Origin: Sphagnum compactum | Taxonomy: Eukaryota; Bryophyta; Sphagnopsida; Sphagnales | DNA length: 64,000 bases | Direction: 5' to 3' | NCBI GenBank assembly: GCA_965153455.1 | Contig: OZ234504.1 | Location: 186,001 to 250,000, forward strand | Shown here: piece after piece, positions 38,151 to 48,429 of the stretch | Layout: the number at the start of each line of letters is the position of its first letter | How positions within the stretch are numbered: position 1 is the stretch's first letter | Position numbers and translations under genes: made by a program | Notes under the pieces: model-generated | What the model saw: only the letters and a program-made list of their open reading frames with translations | Told to the model about the DNA's origin: nothing | The model's database searches: none

Positions 38151-38690
38151 TTGGTTTAGTAAATGTGCACACAATAGTGCTATTTCAAATGTGCTATACA
38201 CAAAAATGACCACTCTTGATTGGTGGACTGTAGTGATTGCCATTAAAGTGGTTGCATTTCAAATAATCTCTCACCTTAAGCTGTTCAATTTCTCATGTGT
38301 ATGCATTGGGGATGGGAAAACAATTAGCACTCTATGTTGGATGTGATACGCCTTGGAAGAGGCCCACATAAGAGGTATGGGTAGACACGTTTAAATGTAA
38401 TGAAAGATTTGGTGGTTCTTCATGCCATGGCTCACATATACTGTCCAAAGTTGGCCTCTGGTCTCCTTGTGACACTTTTGCAAGAAGCATGTGATATTTT
38501 CAACTTCAAGTGAGACAAGAACTGACCCTGGAATGCATTTTGTTTTGAGAATCTTCTCTCACAAATTGTTATCTTTGTTTTTTAGGTAAAAGTCATGTTT
38601 GGCTAGTTGGAATACCATTTACAAATTGAGTTCAAAACTTAGTTGATAATAAAGATATCCACAAGAGAAAGAGGACTCGAGGTGAAGAGT

Positions 38691-39914
38691 GGCCAAAGTG
38701 AACTAGTCCCCATGACTACACCAGTTGGCTGTTCTGTCCATAGGATGGACTGGATGATTCGCCTCTTTTTCATTAATCTCTTTACCTTACATTAATCAAC
38801 ATTTTACCACAGTCAATCTTTTTTGGCTGTTGACCTTTGACCATTTGTTTTTTTTATTTCCAATTTTTTCCCAACCCTGACCTCCATATTACCCACCCAC
38901 CTAGCTACTATACTGACCTAAATCTTAGCCCTGCCTACTAATTAACAATTAATCCTTTACTTACCTTGGCAAAACACTTATCTCCTCTTGGCTAAACCTA
39001 TATTTTTTCTTGGCTAAACTTCTATCTCTTGGCAGAATCTATATATTTTATTGGCTAAATTTCTCTCTCTTGGCTAAACTTATATATTTTAGTAACTAAC
39101 TTTTATTTCTTCGTTAAACTTATATTTTTTCTTGACTAAACTTCTATCTCTTGGCTAAACCTATATATCTAACCTACCGGGGAAGTAGAATATCCTAAGA
39201 TTCCTCCTCTAATTTGGAGGTCCCATTCTTTAAATATTAAATACTTTTTATCCCCTCATAATGTGGCGACTTCCATTCCAAAGAACACATTTTCCCAATC
39301 TTTTTGGGGAAAACATTTGTTGCAATTCCTCCATGCAGTTTTGTGTTCCAGCTTTTATTAGAACCCAATGGACTTGGGACTCATCCAAGTTTATACAATG
39401 TCAATTTAAATGTTTTATAATAAAGTATACTTGATTTTTTAAAAATCCAAATATTATGATCCGCCCATTTCTTTTCATTATTTATATCACTGATTTATAA
39501 GTTGTAAGAAAATCGTTGTCATTAATTTTAAGTAGGACAATTTTAGGTTTCATAAGTTGTCCCTTGAAACAATTCCAAACTAGAATTTGTTTGGCCTATT
39601 CTAAAGTGAGGCATGGAAAAAAGTCTTTTCAGATTCTATTGCTTTAACTCTTCTTTTCAACACCATATTCACAACTAAATTTTCAATATTTATGTGTCTC
39701 ATTTCTTTTCAACATTTAATTCAAGTTGCATTTGCATTACATCGTTCTTCATGCCTCTGATAACTAGATTATAATTTGGTCAAAAATAATGGGAAATAAT
39801 CACAACACGTATAAAATTGTTCCTCAAATAAAAGTGTATCCATTTATTATATATTTCATTTGTTAATTGTGTTCAGATCACAATGAGGTTAGGATATGTT
39901 ACATGTGACCACAC
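38691..39914. other. AT-rich DNA with a short minisatellite
   Basis: At 38984-39176 the phrases 'cttggctaaacttatatttt' and 'cttctatctcttggctaaac' alternate about nine times, forming a degenerate ~20 bp minisatellite. I see no gene in the rest. Confidence 0.6.
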
Positions 39915-39917
39915 TTA

Positions 39918-40262
39918 GGCCCGCCTTACACTAGGAGTCACGGAAAATGTTGAAGCCAAATCCAGCATTCCTATTGGTGTAAAAGTTGAAACCAGCCCCA
40001 AGGGCTTTACACTAGGTGTCAAGGTTCAAATAGAAAAAAAACTTTTCAATCTCCCCCAAGTAGTGATAAATGCTGAACTTTATGGCCTTGTATTGGCCCC
40101 AAGGCTGAAAAAAAGATACCATCAAATTTGGGAGGCCAATTTCCAACCCCTGGGGTTAATGTTCAAGCATTGATTAGTAACTTGGGGCCAATTCGCAAAC
40201 CAAAAATGCTCAAAGTTGGCCCCAAGTTTTTTTGGGCGCTGCCTCCTAGTGTAAAGCGGGCC
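39918..40262. mobile_element. PIF/Harbinger-like MITE with 20 bp inverted termini and TTA duplication
   Basis: The left end GGCCCGCCTTACACTAGGAG (39918-39937) matches the reverse complement of the right end (40243-40262) at 19 of 20 positions. The 345 bp element is flanked on each side by TTA (39915-39917 and 40263-40265), as expected of PIF/Harbinger/Tourist insertion. The terminal motif 'ttacactagg' recurs internally near 40008. There is no transposase, so the element would be non-autonomous. Confidence 0.88.
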
Positions 40263-40265
40263 TTA

Positions 40266-41272
40266 TGCAACCCACGTAGTTTTCATTGTTAATGTTTCCT
40301 GCAACTATTTTTTAATCAAAAATTGCATTTTTATTTTTATTTTATTTTATTTTCTAGTGCCCCTCCCTTCGCCCATTCTTTTTGTGTGGAAAAAAAAAAA
40401 TCCCAAATGCATTGGAAATTGTTTAACAGAAATTCAGCCTCAATGCACTCAAGCCCCCACAGAAAAAAGGCTTCAGAACTCATCTCAAACAAAAGAAAAC
40501 CTGAAAAGACCCGCATCCTACCAAGTTGGATTTTCAAAATTCCAACCAATTACATGATCTAGGGCACAATGCAAAGGGACAACTGACAATTAGTTACATG
40601 CTAGCCAAGTTATTTTCTCAAAAAGTTGATTCAAATTTTAGAGAAATGAAAAAAATTATTTAATATTAACATTCAGGTATGTTGCAACCATCAGCTCTTG
40701 GGTTTGTATATATGCCCTTCAGACTGCAACTTCATATTGTGCCTCTCTCACTGGCTGGCTCCCATCACGCAGTGTATTTCCTCATCTTTTTTTCTTTTGA
40801 GTTGGAAATTATTGAATTGCAGTCAGCAGCAGATTACTACAACTCTGACCTGAATCCTATCCAATCTGGCTGTTGCCGACCTCCAACAGAGTGAGATTTC
40901 TAATGCAGTTAGCACATTCATGGCTTTGCTTTTACTGGTTTGAGTTGGTTGGGTTTGTTGAAATGTACTATGGAACGGTCGAGCCCTGCCCATTTGTGTT
41001 GGGTAAGGCACCCGGTGAACCTGTTAGGGCAAGCTAGGCAACGCACCCAACATGATGGGCAGACATGACTCTTGCTGGTTTTGATGGGTTTCGAATCCAC
41101 AGGTCAGACCAGAGTTTCTTATTCTTGGGTGATGGAAGCGAGGATGGAAAGCTCGCCCTAGGGCACGGTGATCGAGCTTCGTCGACTTCATTCTTCGCGC
41201 GGGGGGAGTAGATTTTTTTTAATTCTTTCTTTTTTGGTTGTCGAGAGAGATTTCTTCGCGCCAGATCCTGTC
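40266..41272. other. Intergenic DNA upstream of the p24 exon
   Basis: No gene is recognised. GC content rises from about 40.85 kb toward the exon, so a promoter or 5' UTR may be present at about 41000-41270, but I cannot define a TATA box or start. Confidence 0.35.
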
Positions 41273-41494
41273 GTGGATGCCAAGCTCTTGTTGTCTGCAA
41301 GTCCACTCCTCCTGCTGCTGCTTTTGCTGTTGCTGCTGTGCATGCAAGCCTGGCCTGTAGTGGAAGGATTGCAGTTGGAGGTGACTGGCAGGACCACCAA
41401 GTGCATTGTGGAGGACATTCAGAGTGATGTTCTCGTCATCGATGATTACAAGGTCGTCTCCACTTCCCAGGACGACCTTAGTGTAACTACTAAG
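41273..41494 (+). CDS. First exon of a p24 (emp24/TMED) cargo receptor, partial
   Basis: p24 proteins are type I membrane proteins cycling between ER and Golgi in COPI/COPII vesicles. The exon encodes a hydrophobic signal peptide (a long Leu run then CMQAWPVVEG) followed by the start of the GOLD domain: LQLEVTGRTTKCIVEDIQ, matching the family's conserved TKCI-x-E-(E/D)-I-(Q/K)-S, then DVLVIDDYKVV. A clean donor (AAG|GTTCGC) follows at 41494/41495. The expected next exon (GOLD domain continuation) was not found before 64 kb. The codon where Met is expected (41273) is GTG, and an upstream in-frame stop precedes it, so the start is either lost or supplied by an upstream exon. It may be a gene fragment. 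Subfamily (delta or other) is uncertain. Confidence 0.6.
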
Positions 41495-41744
41495 GTTCGC
41501 ATTCTCTGTCTCTCTCGCATTGCTTGTTTTTCGTCTTTTTTTCGGGTCTCTGTCTATGTGTTTGTGTTGTGGCTTCTTTTTTTCCCCTTGTAAATGAGAG
41601 CGATCAGTGTTGTGGTCGGTGCTGCGATCGAGGCAATCATTGCCACCTGAACTTCTGCAATAATTTATTTACTAGTTTTAGCAGGATTTGTGAGACCCTG
41701 GGAAGGTAGTTCTTACTCTCACCGGCTCTTGGAGGGACGCGGAT

Positions 41745-43345
41745 GGTATTTTCAACCCTGTGTTTTTGAGGGAAGGTCAGGTTTGCTTGATCATCCAACT
41801 CTCCCCTTTTTAGTGTGTCCTTTTCTGCAAAGTGTGGCATGTTTTTTATTTATCGCGGATGCACACCTCCTGACCGGCTGTATGGCATTATAGACCGCTC
41901 GATCAGTGATGATCGCGGTCTGTAGGGGCCAATTGGCGAGGGTTGTATGGCATTGCAGACCGTTCGCGGTCTGTAGGGGCCAATTAGCGTTCAGGAGGTG
42001 TTCACCTTCGATTCTTAAAAAATGGAACCTCATGAACCCGTCACCTTCAATTTCTCACCGTTTGTATGGTTCCCTTCCGTATTTGTCAACCCCGTGTTCC
42101 TGAGGGAAGGTCGGGTTTGCTTGATCATCCAACTTTCCCCTTTTTAGTATGTCCTTTTCTGCAAAGTGTGGCATGTTTTTATTTATCGCGGATGCACACC
42201 TACTGACCGGCTGTATGGCATTACAGACTGCTCGATCAGTGATGATCGCGGTCTGTAGGGGCCAATTGGCGAGGGCTGTATGGCATTGCAGACCGTTTGC
42301 GGTCTGTAGGGGCCAATTAGCGTTCAGGAGGTGTTCACCTTCGATTCTTAAAAAATGGAACCTCATGAACCCGTCACCTTCAATTTCTCACCGTTTGTAT
42401 GGTTCCCCTCCGTATTTGTCAACCCTGTGTTTTTGAGGGAAGGTCGGGTTTGCTTGATCATCCAACTCTCCCCTTTTTAGTGTGTCCTTTTCTGCAAAAT
42501 GTGGCATGTTTTTTATTTATCGCGGATGCACACCTCCTGACCAGCTGTATGGCATTATAGACCGCTCGATCAGTGATGATTGCGGTCTGTAGGGGCCAAT
42601 TGGCGAGGGCTGTATGGCATTGCAGACCGTTCGCGGTCTGTAGGGGCCAATTAGCGTTCAGGAGGTGTTCACTTTCGATTCTTAAAAAATGGAACCTCAT
42701 GAACCCATCATCTTAAATTTTTTACCGTTTGTATGATTTCCCTCTGTATTTGTCAACCTTGTGTTCCTGAAAGAAGGTCGGGTTTGCTTGATCATCTAAC
42801 TCCTCGCTTCATCATGTCCTTTTCTAAAGAGTGTGGCATGTTTTTTATTTATCGCCGATGTACACCTCCTGACCGACTGTATGGCATTGCAGACCGTTCG
42901 ATCAGTGTTGATCACGGCCTGTACGGGCCAATTGGCGTGGGCTGTATGGCATTACAGACCGTTCGATCAATGTTTATCGCGGTTTGTACGGGCCAATTAG
43001 CATTCAGGAGGTGTTCACCTTCGATTATTAAAAAATAGAACCTCATAAACCTGTCATCTTAAATTTTTCACCAATTGTATGATTTCCCTCTGTATATGTC
43101 AACCCTGTGTTCCTGAGAGAAGGTTGGGTTTGTTTGATCATCTAACTCCCCACTTTAGCGTGTCCTTCTCTATAGAGTGTGGCATGTTTTTTATTTATCG
43201 CCGATATACACCTTCTGACTGGTTGTATGGCATTACAAACCGTTCGATAAGTGTTAATCGCGGCCTGTATGGGCCAATTGGCATGAGCTGTATGGCATTA
43301 CAGACCGTTCGATCAGTGTTGATCGCGGTCTATCAACGTAATGGC
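41745..43345. repeat. Tandem array of ~334 bp units containing hairpins
   Basis: About 4.8 units are present. The anchor (ggaagg or its variant after 'ctgag') occurs at 41771, 42105, 42438, 42772 and 43118, giving periods of 334, 333, 334 and 346 bp. The first three units are nearly identical; the last two are more diverged. Each unit contains two related sub-blocks with 'ctgtatggcatt', then an inverted repeat, then 'ggggccaattgg' or a variant. In unit 1 these are a long hairpin at 41892-41921 (AGACCGC...GCGGTCT) and an 18-base hairpin at 41956-41973 (CAGACCG-TTCG-CGGTCTG). The open frames across the array are repeat artefacts. The array lies just downstream of the p24 exon. Confidence 0.93.
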
Positions 43346-45021
43346 ATACCTATGTTACAAATACCAACGTACCAAGAACCTTAGGGCAAGAATGTGCTCA
43401 AGGTACGTGCTTTCCTGGTCAGGTGTGCCTACAATCAAGTGGTTGGCACATAGACTTTTCCAATTTGTGCCTCAAATCTGTAGAATCATTATGTCACATT
43501 CTCCAAATTGTAATTTTGAGGACTAGCCACTATGTCACATTCTCCAAATTGCAATTTTGAAGACTAGTAAAAGAAAGGCAACATTAAAGATTATTTCATA
43601 AAGTTGTTTTTTATTTTTTATTTTTTTTCAATTGAATGCCTATTATTTTATCCAAGAAAAAGGGATTTTTGACCTGTGAAATACTTAAATATGAATGATG
43701 AGATTCAATAGACAGAAAAGACTTAAAAGCAGAATTGTCACGTCACAGACAAACAACGCAATTAATATATAAGATAGACAAGAATGAATGCAGTCATAAC
43801 CAACAAGGACTATAAACCTCCGATTCTCGCTCTGAGAATCGGAATGAAAACCTTGAAGGTTCTCGTCCAAAAAGTGAGAACCACCCAACACATGGTTATC
43901 TCCAACTTCAACATCCAACCAGCCTTCACACTATTCAGAAATTTCCAGGCATTGCATTGTTACACTGAGTCCACAATCCAGATCTGCATCTCATCCTTCT
44001 TCTAGAACGGAAAGTGCTCCAATCTCATGAGCGTCAACAGAAACCCTAGGATATGAGGAAGGCAGTTTTGAATAGGCGGAATGCTATTTTTTAAAATTTA
44101 TTTGAAGTTCTGATTTATGGTCCCTATTATGTTGAGTTCAAAATGTAATTTATTACTATGCATTACTGCAATGTACCAAACTTATGTGGCAATTCACATC
44201 CATTGACCCGAACATAAATCATAAAACAATATTCATAGAAACCTATATGAATGTAGTGGAAATGGTGAAAAGAGAAATCATAAAGGATTTTGAATGATAA
44301 AAATTAACATTTAGTGGAATAATATCAAATATTGACCAATTCATATCTCTAATTAGGGTTTTTATTATTGACCAATGCATATTCTTAATTAGGGTTTTTA
44401 TTTTTGGCAATTTATAGCCAAATTTTCCCATTGGCCAAGGGTAGCCATGTCAACAAAAGGAACTTAAAGGCGAAAAATTGACATCATTTTGCCAAATTTA
44501 TAAAATGAAATGGCATCGGTAGCCAACTAGCACTATGAACAATGTACAATCATGGATGTTTAAGCTTGTTGTTTGAAGATTCAAGTGGATTGTGTTGTCA
44601 TGGTAATGGACATATGTTTGTTGATGAGTTGATTTTGAAGATGGAGGTGTAGCTTAATTTGATGCATTTGATTTTGAAAGCGCAATAGTTCATTGCTAAA
44701 CTCAACAAGGCCCCTAATGTTCGGGAAACATGGTAAGTGCTTATAAGTTTTGATTTCATGTTGATTCTTGATTTTTGATTCGTGAATCCCTAACCCTTAA
44801 ACCTTATATGAAGCTTGAATGTTTTTTCAAATTACAAGTTTATTTAAAGCTTGTACATGCGTTGTGATGTTTTGTGCAATCTTTGGTGTTTTTTCATTGC
44901 GTGCATTGTGCAAGCCTATTGGTCCCAAGTTACAAGGTACTCATCCAAAATCTCATGGTTGGGGGAGGGCTAATAAAAGAAGCCATATTTTATAAGTTTT
45001 TTTTGTTTTGGAGCTAACAGA
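43346..45021. other. Intergenic DNA with small duplications and inverted repeats
   Basis: A 41 bp tandem duplication lies at about 43491-43568 ('atgtcacattctccaaattg' twice), and a ~50 bp duplication at 44332-44402 ('aattagggtttttatt' twice). Three inverted repeats lie close together: CCGATTCTC/GAGAATCGG (43820-43842), AACCTT/AAGGTT (43849-43861) and GGTTCTC/GAGAACC (43858-43882). No gene is recognised. Confidence 0.5.
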
Positions 45022-45258
45022 ATGACTATTTTCCAAGGTGCCAAAATTGGAATTACTCAACAAATTTCTGATGACTATGTGCTTCACATACAAGGAATTC
45101 AATGTATGGTTCATCATACCAATTTAGTAGTGCAAGTTTTGTCCAAGTTGAACATGGTGAACAAGTTGGAAAACTTGTTCCAAACCTTATATGCTTATTT
45201 CTACAAAAGTCCCAAAAGGCATTTGGAACTTATTAAACTTACTAAAATCATGGAAATT
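45022..45258 (+). pseudogene. hAT-type transposase fragment
   Basis: The translation IQGIQCMVHHTNLVVQVL followed by SKLNMVNKLENLFQTLY and KSPKRHLELIKLTKIME matches the insertion-domain region of hAT-superfamily (zinc finger 862-like/DUF4371-like) transposases, including the C-x2-H motif (CMVH). The fragment lacks the N-terminal zinc finger and the C-terminal dimerisation domain. It ends where the C-rich composite repeat begins (about 45260), which probably truncated it. Confidence 0.7.
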
Positions 45259-45261
45259 AAA

Positions 45262-45838
45262 AGAAATAGACCACCAAACAATGGGACCTCCCGCTCAACA
45301 GTAAAAAAAAATCAACCCCCTCCCCCTCCCATCCCCCCTTCAACATATATATATAAAAAAAACCCCTCGCCCCCCTCCCTAGCCACTCAACAATGAAAAA
45401 ATAGTTTTAAGAAAAAAAGTAACCCCCTTCCCCTCTTCCTTCCACATGTCAAATGAAAGAGGAAAAAAAAAAACATTAACTTGTACCCCCCTCCCTTTCA
45501 AGAGTAAAAGAAATTAAAAAAAATAAAATCAAGGCGCACCCCCTCCCCCTAAACAATGAATAAATATAATAAAACAATTCCCCTTGCCCCTCTCAACAGT
45601 AAAGACTAATTTATGAAAGTTACAAGCAGTAAAAAGGTAACAAATAGTGAACCTTCAACAATAAAAAGTAATTTACAAAAGTTACAAGCAATAAAAAAAG
45701 TAACAAAAAATGAAAAAGGTCAACAAAAAAAGCCTGCCACTACGGGTTTACAGCCTGCCACTACGGGCCCTTTTTTGTGGTCAAACAGCCTCCAGCCTGC
45801 GTCCTTACGGGCGTAATGGTCAGATCATATGTATAGGT
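45262..45838 (+). repeat. C-rich/A-rich composite repeat, copy 1 (5' truncated)
   Basis: The element consists of alternating C-rich blocks ('ccccctccccctc') and A-rich blocks ('aacaatgaaaaaa', 'aagttacaagcagtaaaaaa'), and a 3' block ending 'gcgtaatggtcagatcatatgtatagg'. It lacks the AT-rich leader of copies 2 and 4. It directly abuts copy 2. Confidence 0.75.
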
Positions 45839-46671
45839 TAGTTTAGCTAAGTTTAAATTAAATTAATCGGGTTGAATTTAATTAGGCAAGTTTAGGTTAA
45901 TTTATTTTAGTTAAGATAAAATGAATTAAACCAACCCCCAAAAAAAATCAACCCTCTCCCCTTCCTGTCCCCCTTCAACATATTTTTTAAAAAAAAACCT
46001 TGGCCCCCTTCCCTAGTCGTTCAATAATGCAAAAAAAGTTTTATGAAAAAAACTAACCCACTTCCCCTCCTCCTTGCACATGTCAAATGAAGGAGACAAA
46101 AAACATTAACCTCCACCCCCTCCCGCTCAACAGTAAAAAAAATCAACCCCCTCCCCTCCAACATATATATAAAAACCCCTGACCCCCCCTCCCTAGCCAC
46201 TCAACAATGAAAAAATAGTTTTAAGAAAAAAAGCAACCCCCTTCCCTTCTTCCTTCCACATGTCAAATGAAGGAGGAAAAAGAAAAACATTAACTTGTAC
46301 CCCCCTTCCCCTTCAAGAGTAAAAGAAATTTAAAAAAAAAATCAAGGCACACCCCCTCCCCCTAAACAATGAATAAATATAATAAATCAATTCCCCTGGC
46401 CCCTCTCAATAGTAAAACGTAATTTATGAAAGTTACAAGCAGTAAAAAAAGTAACAAAAAGTAACAAACAATGAACCTTCAACAGTAAAAAGTAATTTAT
46501 AAAAGTTACAAGTAATAAAAAAAGTAACAAAAAATAACAAAAAGTGAAAAAGTCAAAAAAAAAAAGCCTGGCATTACGCTCAAACAGCCTGGCATTACAC
46601 TATGTTTTTGGTGGTCAAACAGCCTCCAGCCTGCGACCTTACGGGCGTAATGCCCAGATCATATGTATAGG
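45830..46671 (+). repeat. C-rich/A-rich composite repeat, copy 2
   Basis: It begins with an AT-rich leader ('ttagtttagctaagttt'), continues through C-rich blocks sharing 'tccctagccactcaacaatg', an A-rich block with 'aagttacaagcagtaaaaaa', and ends '...gcgtaatgcccagatcatatgtatagg' at 46671, where similarity to other copies stops. The 3' block contains the inverted repeat TTACG-GG-CGTAA and GGCATTAC/GTAATGCC. Confidence 0.8.
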
Positions 46672-48429
46672 AGAAAGTGGCCGGAATGGATTCCTGTATC
46701 ATATAGTCAGACCGACCTTTCATGGAGGAGTGGGTGCATGGTTTTGCTTGGAATCTTGTTGAGCCATCCTCGTGAGTCGGATTTTTTTCCTTGTCAGCGT
46801 TGGGCACAAGCCCGAGAGTGTTATTACTTCACCGTTGTACATCACCGAGTCAAATATCCTCCGTTCCCATTTGAAACCTGTTGTTCCTTCATGCTTCTGC
46901 CAAACTATGAGAATTCCTTTCATCTACGAAAAACGAGGATTGTTGCATCCAGCTCTGCATGGTTAGGGTATGTATCCATGCTCCGCGTTAGGGTAGGGAG
47001 CTGAATCTTTCCGGCGATTGACTCTTTCGAGAGAGGATGTGTCTCTTTAACGGTTAGGAGGGGTGGTATCAGAAGAATTTGATCCATTCGTTGTGCAGGG
47101 AAACTGGGTTGCTTAGCTGCCTGGTTTTCTAACCTTAAAGCTGAGATTTCCGAAAATCCTGTTTAGATGCTCAAAGCCTCTTTGTCTACCTCCTCCTCAT
47201 ATACGAATACTGGTGAGAAGCTGAGTCCATCTATTACCAGGAATGAAACCTTATGTGATTCTGGATGTTCTTTGTACACGATTGGAACTACGCCAAGAAC
47301 GTCTGGCAGCTTACTCCCATCCTCCCATCTACATAGAAACCTAACTAAGTTTGATGTTTATATAATTTTTTTCTCGTTGCTTCTCGTAGAACATAATTAA
47401 GTTTGATGCTTATATAATTTCTTTCTCGTTGCTTGTAACCCTCGTGGCTAAACCTTGAGACCCTGACCCCCCGGGTAAGGGGTCCGACCCTACCCCGTTC
47501 TCAGAAATTAAACTGTGGTTTGTTTATCTTTGTTTCCTTTCCGATTTGTTGGGTTTATTTTCTTGTATTGAGAACTTCATCTCTGGATGTGGAATACGCC
47601 CCTGTCACGTTGTGGAATCGATACGAAGATCGGCTTGGGTACCTTGATGCTTTGCACTCCGTCTCCCGCCGGTGTTCCTGACATGTGCTTTCAAAGTTAG
47701 CATCCCCTCATTTTCTGCCTGCTGTTTCTCGTGTGTTAGTAGGGTACCCGGTTTATCGAGTGAGCTGTGCAAGCGGAAGGAAAAGAAACGATGAGTGCAG
47801 AGAGAGTGATGGATGGGCTTACTGTTGCCGCTCTTATATTGCGTTCATGTTAAAAACTCTAGATTGAACTACCGAATCCCTTGCATGGCTGCTATATTCG
47901 GGTCTAAGCACGTGCTGCTGCAAGTAGCGAGTGGAGAGGCTGTGGTAGGGAAAAGGGTTCGCGCTTTGTGCACCGTGCCGTACCTTGCTTGTTGATGGTG
48001 CTGCCTGCTCTTTTTCCTCTGCGGCGCCGATGGGGAGACCGCATCCCGATTAATTCGTATCTTAAATTCTAAGTCGAATGGGCTTCAACGCCGCCGTACG
48101 GGACCCCTGAGAGTTGACCGCATCTGACTGATTATGGCACGATGGTAGTGGAAGACCCCACGTCGGAAGACTCGCACAGCCCACCTCCCGACTTACTTGT
48201 GAGAAGTATTCTATGTCGGGTTCCCATGCCCGAATGGGCAAATGGAAATAGACAAAAACCGTGATGAATCCGCACTTGACGTCGACCGATCTCCGTGCAT
48301 GATTAGAGACTTGAGGATTTATCCTCGTATGTGTGGTGAGCTGCCTAGCGATCTTTACGTTCAAATTGATCGTTTCCTTTTGTCGCGAACGGCAAGTGAA
48401 CGTGCTGGATTCTCCGTGTGGATTATGAA
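46672..48429. other. Higher-GC DNA, no gene recognised
   Basis: Composition shifts toward higher GC. A 113-codon plus-strand frame at 46663-47004 has no known domain. A duplication of about 38 bp ('ttaagtttgatgcttatata' and its variant) lies at 47344-47435. The right part may contain remnants of a kinase domain belonging to the LRR pseudogene, but no kinase motif is convincing. Confidence 0.35.

Larger units (their letters stand above)
36658..38690. repeat. Long non-coding repeat family, copy C
   Basis: It begins with 'cttgggtattcatctag', corresponding to 'ttgggtatttatctag' near 27990, and follows copy A to about 38690 ('gaggtgaagagtgg'), where similarity ends. It carries a private expansion of the 45 bp unit and a receptor-like fragment (separate entries). 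Confidence 0.75.

Noticed and set aside
37775-38209. A 144-codon open frame with a repeated 15-residue motif (YYWWVLESLVRMSIK)
   Set aside because: It is the 45 bp tandem repeat read in frame; 45 is divisible by three, so the frame stays open by arithmetic. No signal, domain or conservation supports it.
41791-42700. Repeated open frames of about 80-103 codons on both strands
   Set aside because: They are shadows of the ~334 bp tandem array and shift with unit changes.
43784-44005. Possible second exon of the p24 gene ('gagaaccacccaacacatgg' looked like a GENVTHG-type block)
   Set aside because: The alignment needs several frameshifts, lacks conserved GOLD residues and has no convincing acceptor.
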